Assembly (NCBI GenBank): GCA_963971575.1 | Contig: OZ020611.1 | Coordinates: 23,047,279-23,111,278 of the forward strand | Length of the DNA stretch: 64,000 bases | Direction of reading: 5' to 3' | From: Liopterus haemorrhoidalis | Taxonomy: Eukaryota > Arthropoda > Insecta > Coleoptera > Dytiscidae | Shown: positions 20,947 to 32,221 of the stretch, in pieces | Layout: each line of letters starts with the position of its first letter | Position numbering within the stretch: position 1 is the first letter of the stretch | Made by a program: the position numbers and the translations under genes | The notes under the pieces: generated by a model | Told to the model about the DNA's origin: nothing | Seen by the model: only the letters and a program-made list of their open reading frames with translations | Databases searched by the model: none

Positions 20947-21377
20947 TAGTGGTGTGCCGGCTATCTGTATCCGTATCCGCGGATGATCTGCAAAAAATAA
21001 AAATCCATACTCGGGTCCGTATCCGTTTTTCTGAGGCCGAATTTAAACAAATATCTTATAGAAAAATTTAAATAAGTTTTCATACAAGCTTGCATCTAAA
21101 AATGCCCAAGGTGGAGTAAATTATATTTCGGCGTTTAGACTGATGTTAAGTCAAGAATCAAATAATTTGCTGGTGGTTTTCGAAACTGTATTTAATCTGT
21201 ATTGCATTCTAACAATTGAACGGTCTATAGGAACAGCGCGATATATCAAACTATCGCTTCAATGTATCTATACTTACATGGAGGATCCGTATTCGTATCC
21301 AGGGATCAGAAAACAAATAATCCCTATCCGTATCTATATCCGCAGATCTGGCTTTTATGTGATCCGGCACATCTCTA
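20947..21377. mobile_element. hAT-like MITE with CCGTATCCG repeats
   Basis: Inverted ends TAGTGGTGTGCCGG (left) and TAGAGATGTGCCGG (right, minus strand). Flanks TTTAAAAC (20939-20946) and TTTTAAAC (21378-21385) are a near-match 8-bp duplication. Subterminal regions repeat TATCCGTATCCG-type motifs. No coding capacity. Confidence 0.6.
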
Positions 21378-21939
21378 TTTTAAACACAACTTTTTTTTTG
21401 CTCCGGGTAAGAGTAAGGCGTTAGGTGGCAACCCTACTCAAGGGCCTCAAAATTATTATTATTATTAGCTTCAGGCCTCCGAAAGTTTAGGTCCGTCGTT
21501 GCCGACAACGCATTCTCAGTTTTGACACGTCATTATGTTCAATTTACAAAATGTTATCGCAAAATGTGGCATTACCAATATTTATACCAAACCATGGTTT
21601 GGAGACAATAGATGTTAAAACTAACCTTGACATTGTCCTAGTAAATTTTTGGCCTAACATTACAAAAATTCCATATTATTTGCAACTTTAACTAATTCTA
21701 TTATAATTTCCTATATTATCAAATATAATTACTTTTGAGTAAAAATAAAAACAAACAAAATGTCCATATAATTTTATAGTCCGTTGATTTAACTAATTTG
21801 TCAAGGCTAGAATTGATTCAGATTTGATTAAGGACTTGTCGTAATAATAAATTAAAACACTAGGATGGTCAAATTAGCCGGATGTCAAAGGGTATGTTAT
21901 TTTCCACGTTGCATGTGGCGTAAAGTCCTCGAAATCAAC

Positions 21940-21946
21940 TATAAAT
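21940..21946 (+). promoter_or_regulatory. TATA-like box of OBP gene B
   Basis: TATAAAT 50 bp upstream of the start codon at 21996, which would put the transcription start near 21970 with a 5' UTR of about 25 nt. Position and sequence fit a focused insect promoter; no initiator consensus is obvious. Confidence 0.4.
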
Positions 21947-21995
21947 TGATTGTCATTTGATGGATGATTTCTAGTTTGAACTTGTGACTATCGAA

Positions 21996-24889
21996 ATGAA
22001 GAGTTTTGTTGTTTGTGGTTTGTTCGGGGCTGTTTTGATTTCCGCCAAACCCGTAAGTGTTTATTTAACTATGTTATTTATACAAATACAATTAGAGGCA
22101 ATATCTATTTTTACCGACCGATATAGAGAAGAAGATATTGTAATGTTTTGAATTTTTGAGATTTTTAGAGATAAGCACGATTTATGCTTTTTGTTATACA
22201 AATCAACTTTTTTTAGCGTGATGTCGGTCTGTGTAGAGTAAATTCAGTTGAACGGATTTTCAAGAAATTTTATATTTAAGCTTCGGAAGTGAATACCATA
22301 TCAATATGATCAACTTTTGGTACAGATTCGTTCACCGAAATGGATAGTTATAGACGGTTTACTTTGGCTAGATTTTCAAATCTAGTAACTTTTACCGATA
22401 GATTGAAGCTTTTGATTATTTTGTTCAAGAAAAGCCCATATAATACGAGGGTTGGCTTTTACAGTCATGTGCGTAAAAATAGCAGTATTGGAAAAATATT
22501 ATAGTAAATACAAAAAATGGTTGGTTCAAGCAATAACAAAGCCAAAATTTTATTGATAGATTATATATTAAGAACCACTTCATTATTTTGATAAAAAGAA
22601 AGCATTTTTGTCGATTCATTAAAAAAATATATATAGCCCAGCAAACATTTTTATACGGGCCAGTACTGGTAAAGCACATACTCCCCGGCATTGAACGTAA
22701 TGGGCCAGTGCTGGCATTTCGTACTGGGCCAGTACCCCGGTGTCCCCGTGGCCGTTAGCTGGCCCATTGATGTATCAGTTGCCGGCCCAGCAACGGTAAA
22801 GTGCAAAATAATCGCATTAGTTGCAAGATTATTTCTGACGGGCCAGTACTGTTGAAGCACATACTCCCCGGCATTGAAAGTAATGGGCCAGTGCTGGCAT
22901 TTCGCACTGGGCCAATGTTGGCATTTCGCACTGGGCCAGTGCTGATATTTCGCACTGGGCCAGTGCTGGCATTTTGCACTGGGTCAGTACCCCGGTGTCC
23001 CCGTGGCCGTTAGCTGGCCCATTGATGTATCAATTACTGGCCCAGCCGCGGTAAAGTGCAAAATAATCGCACTAGTTGCAAGATTTATTTCTGACGGACC
23101 AGTGCTTATATTATACCCACTCTCTAGTGTTTCAAATGTAACATATGTGTACTTACCCAGTATTCAAATAATTTAATGGTTAGGTGCAAAATAAATACTC
23201 ATTAAGGCATTTTCACCATCGTTGAATAAATTTATTTAACAAATAAAGTTGACAATACCGCATCGGTTTTAAACTATTAATGAAGAAATTAACATTGCTG
23301 TCAATAGAATGATGCGATATTGTTAACTTAAGTTGTTAAATAAATTTATTCAACGATGGTAAAACTGGCCGATTGTAAATTGTATTAACAGTTATAATTT
23401 ATTGATTTATTTATAAATATTAAATAAATATAATTTCAGGAATAACCGGAATTAGTTTATTTAATTTATTAATTAAATGAAGAATTTTAAGAAAATGGTT
23501 TTCTGCCTTTCGGCCAGACCAATTGCATCCTAAAGATAAGAGGTGACTAATAATTTTCGCCAATATTCATCTTGTATTGTCTACCACATCTTTTCCCCCT
23601 GACTTGAAGAGTGCCAATCTAAAGAAATCATACTTGTTAAAATAAATTCAATAATCAAATTTTATAAGCATTAATGCTATAAGCTGTTCACTTTTGTAAG
23701 AACAAACTAGATCTGGTTATTTTGGTGATTTTTATAGTGTATTACTGACTTTTAGAAACTTGGTTATATTGTAAAAAAGGCTTTACAGTTTTGGATTATG
23801 TTTGTATTATTTTAGGATAGTATATATTTACAAGATGTCACTATTCAAAATGAAATATGACAAATTATATTTTTTAAATTTTATTTATAATCTTGTAACA
23901 GATTTATTAATAATTGAAAATTTTATTACATGAAAAAAAAACTATGATTGAACTAAACTAAAAATTAAACAATTTAACATGAAACAGTTAGTGTAAACTA
24001 CGTCCATAAATCTAACAAAACACACACAAATCACAATAAAAAACTGTATAATGCTCACAAAACAATAACTATTCAAATACACTTCTTGACAAACTGTCCA
24101 CAAACACGTCTCAAGTTGTACTGACTAACCCTCGAAGGCCAGCCGCCAGCCGTTAAGGGTTTTATGACTAAGCCGCTACAATCAGACTTTTCAAATTATT
24201 ACATTCAAAAAAAGTTTAGTTTTAAGTAAAAAGTATGAGTGAAGAAGAGACGATAGCTGTGTAAAACAATAATTTATCGACTTTATTAGAATACAAAAGA
24301 ATAGAAAAGTTGTTTAAAAAAAATTAATACAAAAGTACATATTAACAAAAATAAGGAGTGCTTATAAAATGCTGGTAAAGTACTTCGTATAGGAGGAGTG
24401 CGAAATACAAATGTGAAGTACATTATTAATACTGGCGTTGCACAAACTTTTGGTGCCAGCAATTTGCCAACAAAAAAAGCAGTTTGCCAGCATTCGGCCG
24501 ATGGTTAGGTTAGGTTAATAATTATCGTACGACAAATCGTACGAGATTCAAATCGAGAAATTGCAACATGTACTTCAGGCTTATGCAAAAAAATTGTAGT
24601 GCTAAGGAGAAAATGTAGAACTGACTTAAAACCTGTAGAAAAATAAAAGTATAGATATAGCCTCCAGTTTTATTTGTATATACGGAAGAAGATAAATACA
24701 TTTATGTCTATATTTTGTTTATTTATTACATTAGTTTTTTATTTTTATGTTTTTAGCAAATGCCCCCAGAATTAATGAAATTAATGGAGCAATCTACCGC
24801 CATTTGTCAACCCAAAACTGGAATAACAACAGGTAAATTTAAAGTACCAAATTTAAGTATTTAATAATTCTTTTAAAAACAAAAACAAA

Positions 24890-24929
<40 letters not shown>

Positions 24930-25293
24930 AGAATTAACCACTTTAGATATTATAATTTTTAATATTGTACATTTTGTAGAGGAAATTATGGGTTTTATGG
25001 AGAAAAATCTCCCTAGCACAAGAGAAGGCGCTTGCTTCATGGCTTGTATGAAAAAAGAATTTGGAGTCGTAAGTATAAAAATAAAGGTTTTGTAACGTTT
25101 TAAAAGAAAATTTGTTTATTTTATAAACAAATTTAAAACTGTACGCTAATGTACAGCAGCATACTTTATTAAAATTAGACAATATCGCATGGATTTCGGT
25201 AACCATGATTACACAATAATATACAGGTAACAAACACTCATTTTTTAGGGTTTTGTAGGTATGACCAAAAAACCCTTATACCGTCATTTTGTC

Positions 25294-25335
<42 letters not shown>

Positions 25336-25350
25336 ATGTCTGTCTGTCTT

Positions 25351-25407
<57 letters not shown>

Positions 25408-26856
25408 GTTCGGTAAAAATTGTAGCCAAACGGCTAAACCTAGAGAGTTGAAATTTGGCATGCTTATACAACTATTTGACCCGCACATAGGAAAAACACT
25501 AAAACATCTAAAAAACATATCCCCCTAAAAATATAAACAAATATGTGCTCATCGAAAAAAAAAATATTTTTTTTATAATTCTGAGTAGGGTATCAAATGA
25601 AAGCCACTGGTACGTGGATTAACGATCAAATTTTTATTTTTGCAAAATAAATTATTTTGAAGCGATTTTTGCAAAAATTGTGCAAAAAATTTTTTGTCCC
25701 ACACCCTGTAGCCCATATGGTTTAAACTAAAAATCTGAAAAAATTCTAAGTAATGTACATTGGTGTGAACCGGAATAGTTCAACAGGAATTTTTGATCAG
25801 ATTAGGTTTTTGGAAAAAAACGCATTTTTTGTGATTTTTGGCTAATAATGTACACAAGTTATAGCTTTGTAACACGCCACACTGTAACGTTTATGCTGAT
25901 CTAGTGGTATTTGACGCTGATTTTTCACCCAAGTAACCCGATCCGAAAGGGATCGAACCCTGTGAGAAAGAGACTATATTATTTTTTGTTTTTTTTTTTT
26001 TTAATTTTTATATTGTTTAAATTATTTTTTCAAAATTCTAGTTATATTTTGGCAAATGTTGCATTTAATTTTTAAAAGCGTAAATTTAATAGCCAGTGGA
26101 AATTGTTTAAATTAAAATTTAATTCTGTTTCAATGTACACGAAATCAGAGGGGCGGAACTTATAACAACCAATGGAAGCCATAGGCGCAATTTTTAAAAT
26201 TCAACAAAAATCAACCTTGATATATAAAAAAAAAAATACTGCACATATTTAGAAACCTAAATAATGGTATTAGGCGTTCGAATTAAAATTAACGAAAAAA
26301 ATATTTTAATATAAAATTTGTTTTCGCATCCAAAATAATCATCATTCACTTACTAAATGCAAAACCCTGAAATGTGTGAAAATTCACACTTCACATAAAT
26401 TTTTTAGATTGGTAAAAATTATTTGCAAGTGGACGCACCTTTGTTCTGAGCAAAATAAAATAAATATACTGCGAAAAGTATAGATTATTTTATAAACCTG
26501 TATAGGGATTTTTTTAGAACAAAAAGGTGAAGAAGGACATCGTGTTCCTACGAAATTATTCGGATCAAAATCGTCACTTGCAAAATTTACTTTACTGAGA
26601 GCCGCATTACATCTTAAGGCTCTCCTTCCCAGTATTTCTCCTTTTCTCTCTCCCTCTTGGTGCGTCGCAGGAAATATCCAGAGCCAGCTTACGGCATTGG
26701 CGTACTGGTGTGGATAATTTGAGGCTGGACGTACCGAGCGTCGGAAAAAGGTTGGATGGAGGAAACTTTAGAGAAAAATCCAGATAAGCCTTTACAAAAA
26801 ATTATTTGTGTTATTGTTTATATATTGTTTTTTTTTTTTTTAATTTTGAATATTAG

Positions 26857-26947
<91 letters not shown>

Positions 26948-29900
26948 ACGTTAGATTTTATTCGGAATGTGTAGGAATTTCGTGGCGCTGGTCGACCAAC
27001 CCGGGAAAATTTTGTAATCCAGCGCATTCTGGTAAAATCATTTTAGCCAAATTTAACTTTAAATTTTATACATTTGTTTGGTACTCATGATAAAATTATT
27101 CTAAATTTGTTATTGATATTTATATATATTTTTTTTACATTACGATTTGGAATCATAATAAATTATATTTGTTTGGTATTTACTATATTCAGTCGTTGTT
27201 ATTGTCTTATGTCCCAAATATCTCATTTTAGGTTCGGTTTCGCCTAGTGAGACCGATTTAGTCAGTCTTCGTTAAAATCTAGTCTGTGCGTGGAATCTAG
27301 TGATCAGTCCCAATTATTTTATTTCAGACCAATTGTCGCCCTTTTATTTATTTTTTTATACTTTCACCTGATTTTGAACCGCACGACCGTCTCGGCTGTT
27401 TAAAGGCTAGCCACAAGACTAAATAAACCTATAGCTGGTGATTTATAGGTCACAGTTTTGATTCTTATGTGAGAGAAAAGTGATAACTTTCAGTGTACCA
27501 CTGATATTTAGAGTATTATTCTGAACCTTTAACACCGCTGTAATATTAAAAATCTGGTCAGATGTTCGTATTACAAGGTCGTCTCAAAAGTAAGTTTTTT
27601 ACACTATTTTTTTTAATCCGTGTGGTTGGCGGGAAAAGTCTAGGAGTCTCAGGGAATTTGCGTTTGGGTGTAGTGGCAGCACTGTAAAATTTCTATGCGC
27701 GTGCGTAGATCGATCCGGCAGTCAGGCTCCAGTCACTATGGAGACTCCACTTACTCCTACCGCCGATTGCGTGGTGTTATTCGTTTTTTGACGGCAAAAA
27801 ATAAAAATGTTACTGAAATTCATCGCGATTTGTGTAGTGTTTATGGTGAATATGTTATGTCAAGGCACATTAGTTGCACATATTTAGAAACCAAAATAAT
27901 AGTGTTAGGCATTCGAATTAAAATTAACAAAAAAAAAAAATTAAAACATAAAATTTGTTTTGGCGTCCCAAATAATCATCATTCACTTACTAAATACCTG
28001 CGAAACCCTGAAATGTGTGAAAGTTCACACTTCCCATCAATTTTTTTTAAATTATCGCTGTATGACTGAAGAAGTAATATTTATGGTACGAATTTGGCTA
28101 CTCTCCCTTTAAATTCTTTCCACTAGTGGGAATAATACTAAATTTTTGTTTCTAGATGAACCCTGATAACACCCTCAACATTCCAAAACTCGAGGAAATG
28201 GGACAACCCCTAAAAGCTCAGGACCCAAAAATGTTTGAAACTGCTATCGCAGTGGCCACTGAATGTAACGATTTAGGTAACAAGAAATTAATGTATTATT
28301 CACGATTTAAACCATAAAAAATCAGCTGTGGCCACCACAGGACCGACCACCATCACAAAGTACTTGTATAAAATACCTTCTAGCAGCAGAGTAGAAATAA
28401 CTTGGCCCAATATTTTCTAAAAGAGATATTATTTATCATGACCATGGAAACGTTACATACAAGTATTAAAAAAACAGCTGTGGCCACCACAGGACTGACC
28501 GCCATCACAAAGTACTTGTATAAAATACATTCTAGCAGCAGAGTAGAAATAACTTGGCCTAATATTTTCTAACAGAGATATTATTTATAATAACCATGGA
28601 AACGTTACATATAAGTATGAAAAAATAGATACATAGAAAATTTTGGAAAAATTTTTCGTTTTATCAAACAATGTCTCAAATAAAAGTTGTTAGCTATTGT
28701 TTTTATAACAACTTTTGTTAAATACATTTTTTCGAAATATTTTTCTGTTGTTAAATATTCGCAAAAATCTTAAAATCGACAGAGTAAACTCCCATTTCTA
28801 GTCAACCGATTTTTACCAAAAGTTGATCAACTCGTGCCATTGATGATAAAAATCCTTTTAGCCGAATTTGCTCTGCACGTGTACACACACAGACGGACGG
28901 ACAGACAGACGGACAGACCAACAGACCAACAGACATCATGCTAAAAATAGTCAAATGTAGGGACCTCAATTCGTGGATATCCATCGAAATCTCGAAATGT
29001 CAAAATCGGTATGATCACAATACCTCCCTTATATATGTTGGCGGTCGGTAAAAATCCGCTGTGGCCGCCACAGGACCGACCGCCATCATAAAGTACTTGT
29101 TTAATTTATGCTGCTTTATCAAAAAATGTCTCAAATAAAAGTTATTAGTTATTGCTTTTATAGCAACTTTTGTGAAATAAATTTTTTCTGTTACGAAATA
29201 TTCGCAAAAATCTTAAAATCGACACGAGTAAATTACCATTTTTAGTCAACCGATTTTTACCAAAAGTTGATAAACTCGTATCATTGATGTCAAAAGCTTA
29301 AATATGAAGTTTCATAAAAATCCTTGTAGCCGAATTTGTTCTGCACGTGTACACAGACAGACAGACCGACCGACAGACCGACAGACCGACAGACCGACAG
29401 ACCGACAGACCGACAGACCGACAGACCGACAGACCGACAGACATCATGCTAAAAATAGTCAAAACGTTATGTAGGGACCTCAATTCGTGGAGATCCATCG
29501 AAATCTCGAAATATCAAAATCGGTATGATCACAATACCTCCCTTATATATGTTGGCGGTCGGTAAAAAGGCCTCACCTATAAAATACAAGTGAAGACCTA
29601 AAAAAAGGGCCTCAATTCTAAAATACAAGTAATGACCTAAAAAAAAAAATCCTCAATACTAACACAAGTGATCGCTGTTAGAAAATATTAGGCCAAGTTA
29701 TTTCTACTCTGCTGCTAGAATGTATTTTATATAAGTACTTTATAATGGCGGCCGGTCCTGTGGTGGCCACAGCTGATTTTTTTTGTTCATCACTTGTATT
29801 TTAGAATTTTTTTTAGTATACTCTTTTTCTGTAAAAAAAAAAACTGGTCAGCCTATCATGGGGCCTGTAATTATCGTTCCCCTGGGGAGGGGTCCCGGAA

Positions 29901-30991
29901 TTATTGTATAACTGGGGCCCACGGCCTGAACAAGAGTGGCTTTGTTCTTCGCCCGAACCATGATGGAGGTGTGACCCGGGCCCTGATCAGTAGCGTAGCT
30001 AACCGCCCCGAAGACCCCGCGGTGCCACGGGGCCATGGCCAAAAGGGCCCTTCTTTGTTTCTTTACTTTTGTGGGCGGGGTTTCAAAATTGAAGTTACGC
30101 CCTTGGCCCTGATGAACCATTCTTTTAGTTCGTGTGTCTTATGCCCTTTTCACACTAGATCTTTAAGACGAGTGAACTTAAAGTTCATCGATATTTAAGA
30201 TCGGTATGCTTTCACACTTGATGTTTAAATCTCTGGTGCTGTCATCAGCTACAGTAATTTTGTCCTTAAGTTACCGTCATGAAATTACCAGTTTTGAACT
30301 GTCTGCGCAGACGCACATTTTGAATTATTATAAACAAATAAGGATATTTCATTTCATTCTACAATAAAGACACTACAATAAAGAATATATTACACCTGTA
30401 TTAACATGTGTCGATACATTTTATCTCAATTATTGTAGCTCTGTATTTTATTAAACACATTATTAAAATAAATCATTTTATTATAACAATAAGTATAAAC
30501 TTCTTATAACGTCGATATAATACAGTATTCTTGTTTATGATAATATAAAATGTTGACAGCACAAATTCAAGGAGTATTTTTTTATAATAGAAATTAAGTT
30601 GGCAATTCGGACGAAGTTTAAGACGCAGATCTCTGTCTTAAATATCGCTTGTGTTTAGACGAGGCCGTACGGTTTCACATTAGCGTTTAAAGATACATTC
30701 ACTTTAACATCCGATCTTAAAGATCTAGTGTGAAAAGGGTATTACTGTTACTGATGTTCCCATACATATCAAGTACTATATTTTTTTCTGATTTTCAAAT
30801 TAGAAATTTAATTTTTCAGTGACAGATAGAGCCGACGAATGTGATGTCGCCAAAACAATAATGGATTGTGGTATGAAGAAAGCGAAAGAAGTATGTTTTT
30901 TAAATACAATAAATATGAAATTCATGTTATTTTATTTATCTATTTTACGTTCTAGATGGGGTTAGACTGCATACCAATCTTTGGACATTAG
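21996..30991 (+). CDS. Odorant-binding protein gene B, complete, six exons
   Basis: Exons 21996-22052, 24757-24832, 24980-25068, 28156-28276, 30820-30890 and 30956-30991 (stop TAG 30989-30991); all have AG/GT borders and the sum, 450 nt, gives 149 aa, the usual OBP size. Exon 1 is the signal peptide, MKSFVVCGLFGAVLISAKP. Cysteines: C1 in AICQPKTG, C2-x3-C3 in CFMAC, C4 in TECNDLG, C5-x8-C6 in CDVAKTIMDC; C1-x26-C2, C3-x43-C4, C4-x11-C5, as in classic OBPs. A seventh cysteine lies near the C-terminus (MGLDCIPIFGH). It is expected to be a secreted, soluble carrier of small hydrophobic ligands; the ligand is unknown. Exons 3, 4 and 5 equal those of gene A in length and phase and the proteins are about half identical in exon 3, so the two are tandem duplicates. 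Confidence 0.92.
22320..22440. repeat. Dispersed repeat, copy also at 49812-49930
   Basis: TAGATTTTCAAATCTAGTAA followed by CTTTTACCGAT and GATTGAAGCTTTTGAT is matched at about 49838-49915 with a few changes. Ends cannot be defined from two copies. Confidence 0.45.
22656..23100. repeat. Duplicated unit with palindromic GCACTGGGCCAGTGC minisatellite
   Basis: A unit beginning ACGGGCCAGTACTG at 22656 is repeated from about 22837. Both units contain GCACATACTCCCCGGCATTG, GGGCCAGTGCTGGCATTTCG, CCCCGGTGTCCCCGTGGCCG and GCAAAATAATCGCA in order. In the second unit a 24-bp subunit (GGGCCAGTGCTGGCATTTCGC) is expanded to about five copies. CACTGGGCCAGTG is close to a perfect palindrome. GC content is well above the surrounding intron. 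Because 24 is a multiple of three, both strands show open octapeptide-repeat frames, which are not taken as genes. Confidence 0.75.
23209..23364. mobile_element. Hairpin MITE with about 53-bp arms
   Basis: Left arm 23209-23263 and right arm 23313-23364 are inverted copies, including TTGAATAAATTTATTTAACA and GATGCGATATTGT against GACAATACCGCATC. The whole 156-bp unit would fold into one hairpin. Intron 1 of OBP gene B. Confidence 0.6.
23370..24750. other. Intronic stretch, nothing recognised
   Basis: Rest of intron 1 of OBP gene B: AT-rich, no ORF of note and no repeat with definable ends. Confidence 0.5.
25244..26402 (+). repeat. Repeat family A, copy 1 (microsatellite and tRNA-like segment)
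   Basis: About 1.16 kb, matched in reverse orientation by 37533-38680. It begins TTTTAGGGTTTTGTAGGTAT, has a (TCTG)n run, then CTGTTCGGTAAAAATTGTAG, AATTTGGCATGCTTATACAA, TGAGTAGGGTATCAAATGAA, a tRNA-like patch near 25925-25972 (minus strand GGGTTCGATCCC as a B-box), and closes with the hairpin GTGTGAAAATTCACAC near 26375-26392. No protein-coding frame is conserved between the copies, so it looks like a non-autonomous element. Intron 3 of OBP gene B. Confidence 0.7.
25292..25405. repeat. (TCTG)n microsatellite
   Basis: About 28 tetranucleotides with two interruptions; the homologous site in copy 2 (38598-38630) has only eight, so the run is length-variable between copies. Confidence 0.9.
26405..27570. 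other. Intronic stretch with TA microsatellite
   Basis: No gene recognised. The part 26570-26760 is less AT-rich (ATTTCTCCTTTTCTCTCTCC, GGATAATTTGAGGCTGGACG) and may be the end of an unidentified mobile element. (TA)n lies at 26857-26944. Confidence 0.4.
26857..26944. repeat. (TA)n microsatellite, about 44 units
   Basis: Uninterrupted TA dinucleotides. Confidence 0.95.
27572..27864 (+). pseudogene. Mariner transposase N-terminal fragment
   Basis: Begins with a terminus-like segment (GGTCGTCTCAAAAGTAAG), followed by the frame YRRLRGVIRFLTAKNKN, VTEIHRDLCSVYGEYVMS, which is the first helix-turn-helix of SETMAR-type mariner transposases. The frame stops matching at about 27860, where a fragment of repeat family A begins; the rest of the transposase is missing, so it is cut off there. 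Intron 3 of OBP gene B. Confidence 0.65.
27866..28045 (+). repeat. Repeat family A, partial copy 3 (3' end only)
   Basis: Matches the last 170 bp of copies 1 and 2 (CACATATTTAGAAACC, AGGCATTCGAATTAAAATTA, AATGTGTGAA then TTCACACTTC). Confidence 0.65.
28318..29783. repeat. Repeat family B, foldback copy with about 110-bp terminal arms
   Basis: The left edge reads ATCAGCTGTGGCCACCACAG, CATCACAAAGTACTTG, TAGCAGCAGAGTAGAAATAA; the right edge 29668-29783 is its inverted copy. The head is repeated directly at about 28472 and, partly, at 29045. The interior has a duplicated block containing AGCCGAATTTG, a CAGACNGAC run (28890-28930 and 29355-29440) and CACAATACCTCCCTTATATA. A single inverted unit of the same family, about 525 bp, lies at 45287-49820 split by a retrotransposon. 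No coding frame. Intron 4 of OBP gene B. Confidence 0.65.
29840..30120. repeat. GC-rich repeat fragment
   Basis: About 280 bp with markedly higher GC than its surroundings (CCCCTGGGGAGGGGTCCCGG, AGTAGCGTAGCTAACCGCCC). Both strands carry open frames without any domain. Probably a piece of a dispersed element; no ends or second copy are visible here. Confidence 0.4.
30142..30741. mobile_element. PIF/Harbinger-like MITE, TTA duplication
   Basis: 600 bp with inverted ends TGCCCTTTTCACACTAGATC (left) and TACCCTTTTCACACTAGATC (right, minus strand), flanked by TTA at 30139-30141 and 30742-30744. Three-base TTA/TAA duplications are typical of PIF/Harbinger. Contains further TTTAAGAT/ATCTTAAA motifs. 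It ends 78 bp before exon 5 of OBP gene B. Confidence 0.7.
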
Positions 30992-31074
30992 TTGGATGTT
31001 GACTGCAACTTTGTTAAGATTTTAAAAAAATATTTGATTCTGTTTATCTCCTAAAATTACTTAATAATTAATAT

Positions 31075-31080
31075 AATAAA
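31075..31080 (+). terminator. Poly(A) signal of OBP gene B
   Basis: AATAAA 84 bp after the stop codon. Confidence 0.55.
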
Positions 31081-31840
31081 AGCAATGTTTTCATTTAATA
31101 TTCTTTAATTTATTGTTTTCCGGAATGAACCTGATGAATTTATTATTGAAATAATATGTTATGTACAACTACAAAACACTTTTTGTTGAGATGATTGAAA
31201 AAATGAGTATTTTTTGTTGTTTGGGAGTCCCAAAGCCTAGATAGACGTATAAGGGAGAAGGTAAGTTGTCCGTTTCTGGACTGCTGGTCATAGATATGTA
31301 AGCCACGTGGTCAGTGTAACGATTCGACCGGTCCTATTATCCCTGAATGAACAGGTACTCATTTATAAGTATTAAATACTTGAGGCTAAGTCGACCCCAG
31401 AGCTGACTGCACAATTTCGGAAGATAAAAATACGAAGGAGGTGGGAGGTACAAAATTGCTCTAGTCTCCAGTTGCCCCCCCAGAATTGCGTGGAGAAAAA
31501 ATTATTTTAGAAGTGAGGACCTTTAGGTTTTTAGGTCATCACTTGTATTTTCATGTGTAAACGATAAAAAAATTATTTCAAATATTTCCTCCCCCCCAAA
31601 TTACATACATACAATAATACGGTTGTTGGCGTACCAAGTTGCAGTCAGTCTACAACCTGTAATCTCTTATGGAAACAGATTTAAATTATGTTAGGGGACT
31701 TGCCAATGCGCAGGCGTTCAATGGAAACAATGTGTTGGTGTTCTGTTGCATTCTGAATGCAAACCAGCCTGGTAGTGTGTGCGTTACGATAGGAATTTAA
31801 GAGAAAGCGCTCGGTTTTTCTTTTTTTTTAAATTATATAT

Positions 31841-32000
31841 TCAGATCAATTCTGTAAAAAGTTACTGTGTAATAACGTTACTACAACATAAAATATTATA
31901 AAAAATACAATGACTTTTATTCATGATAGTAACTGACCTTGCTCATAGTGACGAATTTAGTAACTATTATCATAGTAACAGAGTTACAGAATTGGGCTGA
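31841..32000. mobile_element. Short MITE-like inverted repeat
   Basis: Left TCAGATCAATTCTGTAA and right (minus strand) TCAGCCCAATTCTGTAA enclose 160 bp; further in, GTTACTGTG pairs with a GTTACTATG on the other side. No target duplication seen. Between OBP gene B and smaug. Confidence 0.5.
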
Positions 32001-32221
32001 TTGTAACGAATATATTGCTTTGGTTATTATAACGAAGAATTTAATACTTTTTCCGTTGTCTATTCGCGACTGAAACTAACGTTGGCGGCGCTGCATATAA
32101 CAGCTGATGGCGGACGAGAAGCGTTTATGTCAGAAGTTTTTTCTTAATATTTATCTGTTCAAACAATATTTCGGCAAAAAAGCACTGTATTTAAGTCACT
32201 ATATTTTAAAATACTTCTTAA

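Noticed and set aside
22651..23013. Open frames with GPV octapeptide repeats on both strands
   Set aside because: Result of a 24-bp tandem repeat, which is open in several frames by arithmetic; lies inside an OBP intron.
25238..25528. TDRQ / SVCL repeat ORFs
   Set aside because: Translations of the (TCTG)n microsatellite.
26375..26402. Helitron 3' end (hairpin GTGTGAAAATTCACAC)
   Set aside because: No CTRR terminus follows and no TC 5' end or A/T insertion site could be shown; left as an observation on family A.
29298..29565. CRSVGLS / TDRP repeat ORFs
   Set aside because: Translations of the GACC/GACA microsatellite in repeat family B.
29794..30198. 134-codon plus and 90-codon minus ORFs in GC-rich DNA
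   Set aside because: High GC makes stops rare; no domain, and the region lies in an intron of OBP gene B.
31128..31165. CTGATGA followed by GAAA downstream of OBP gene B as another hammerhead
   Set aside because: The bases between do not form a stem II and no stem I or III partner is visible.
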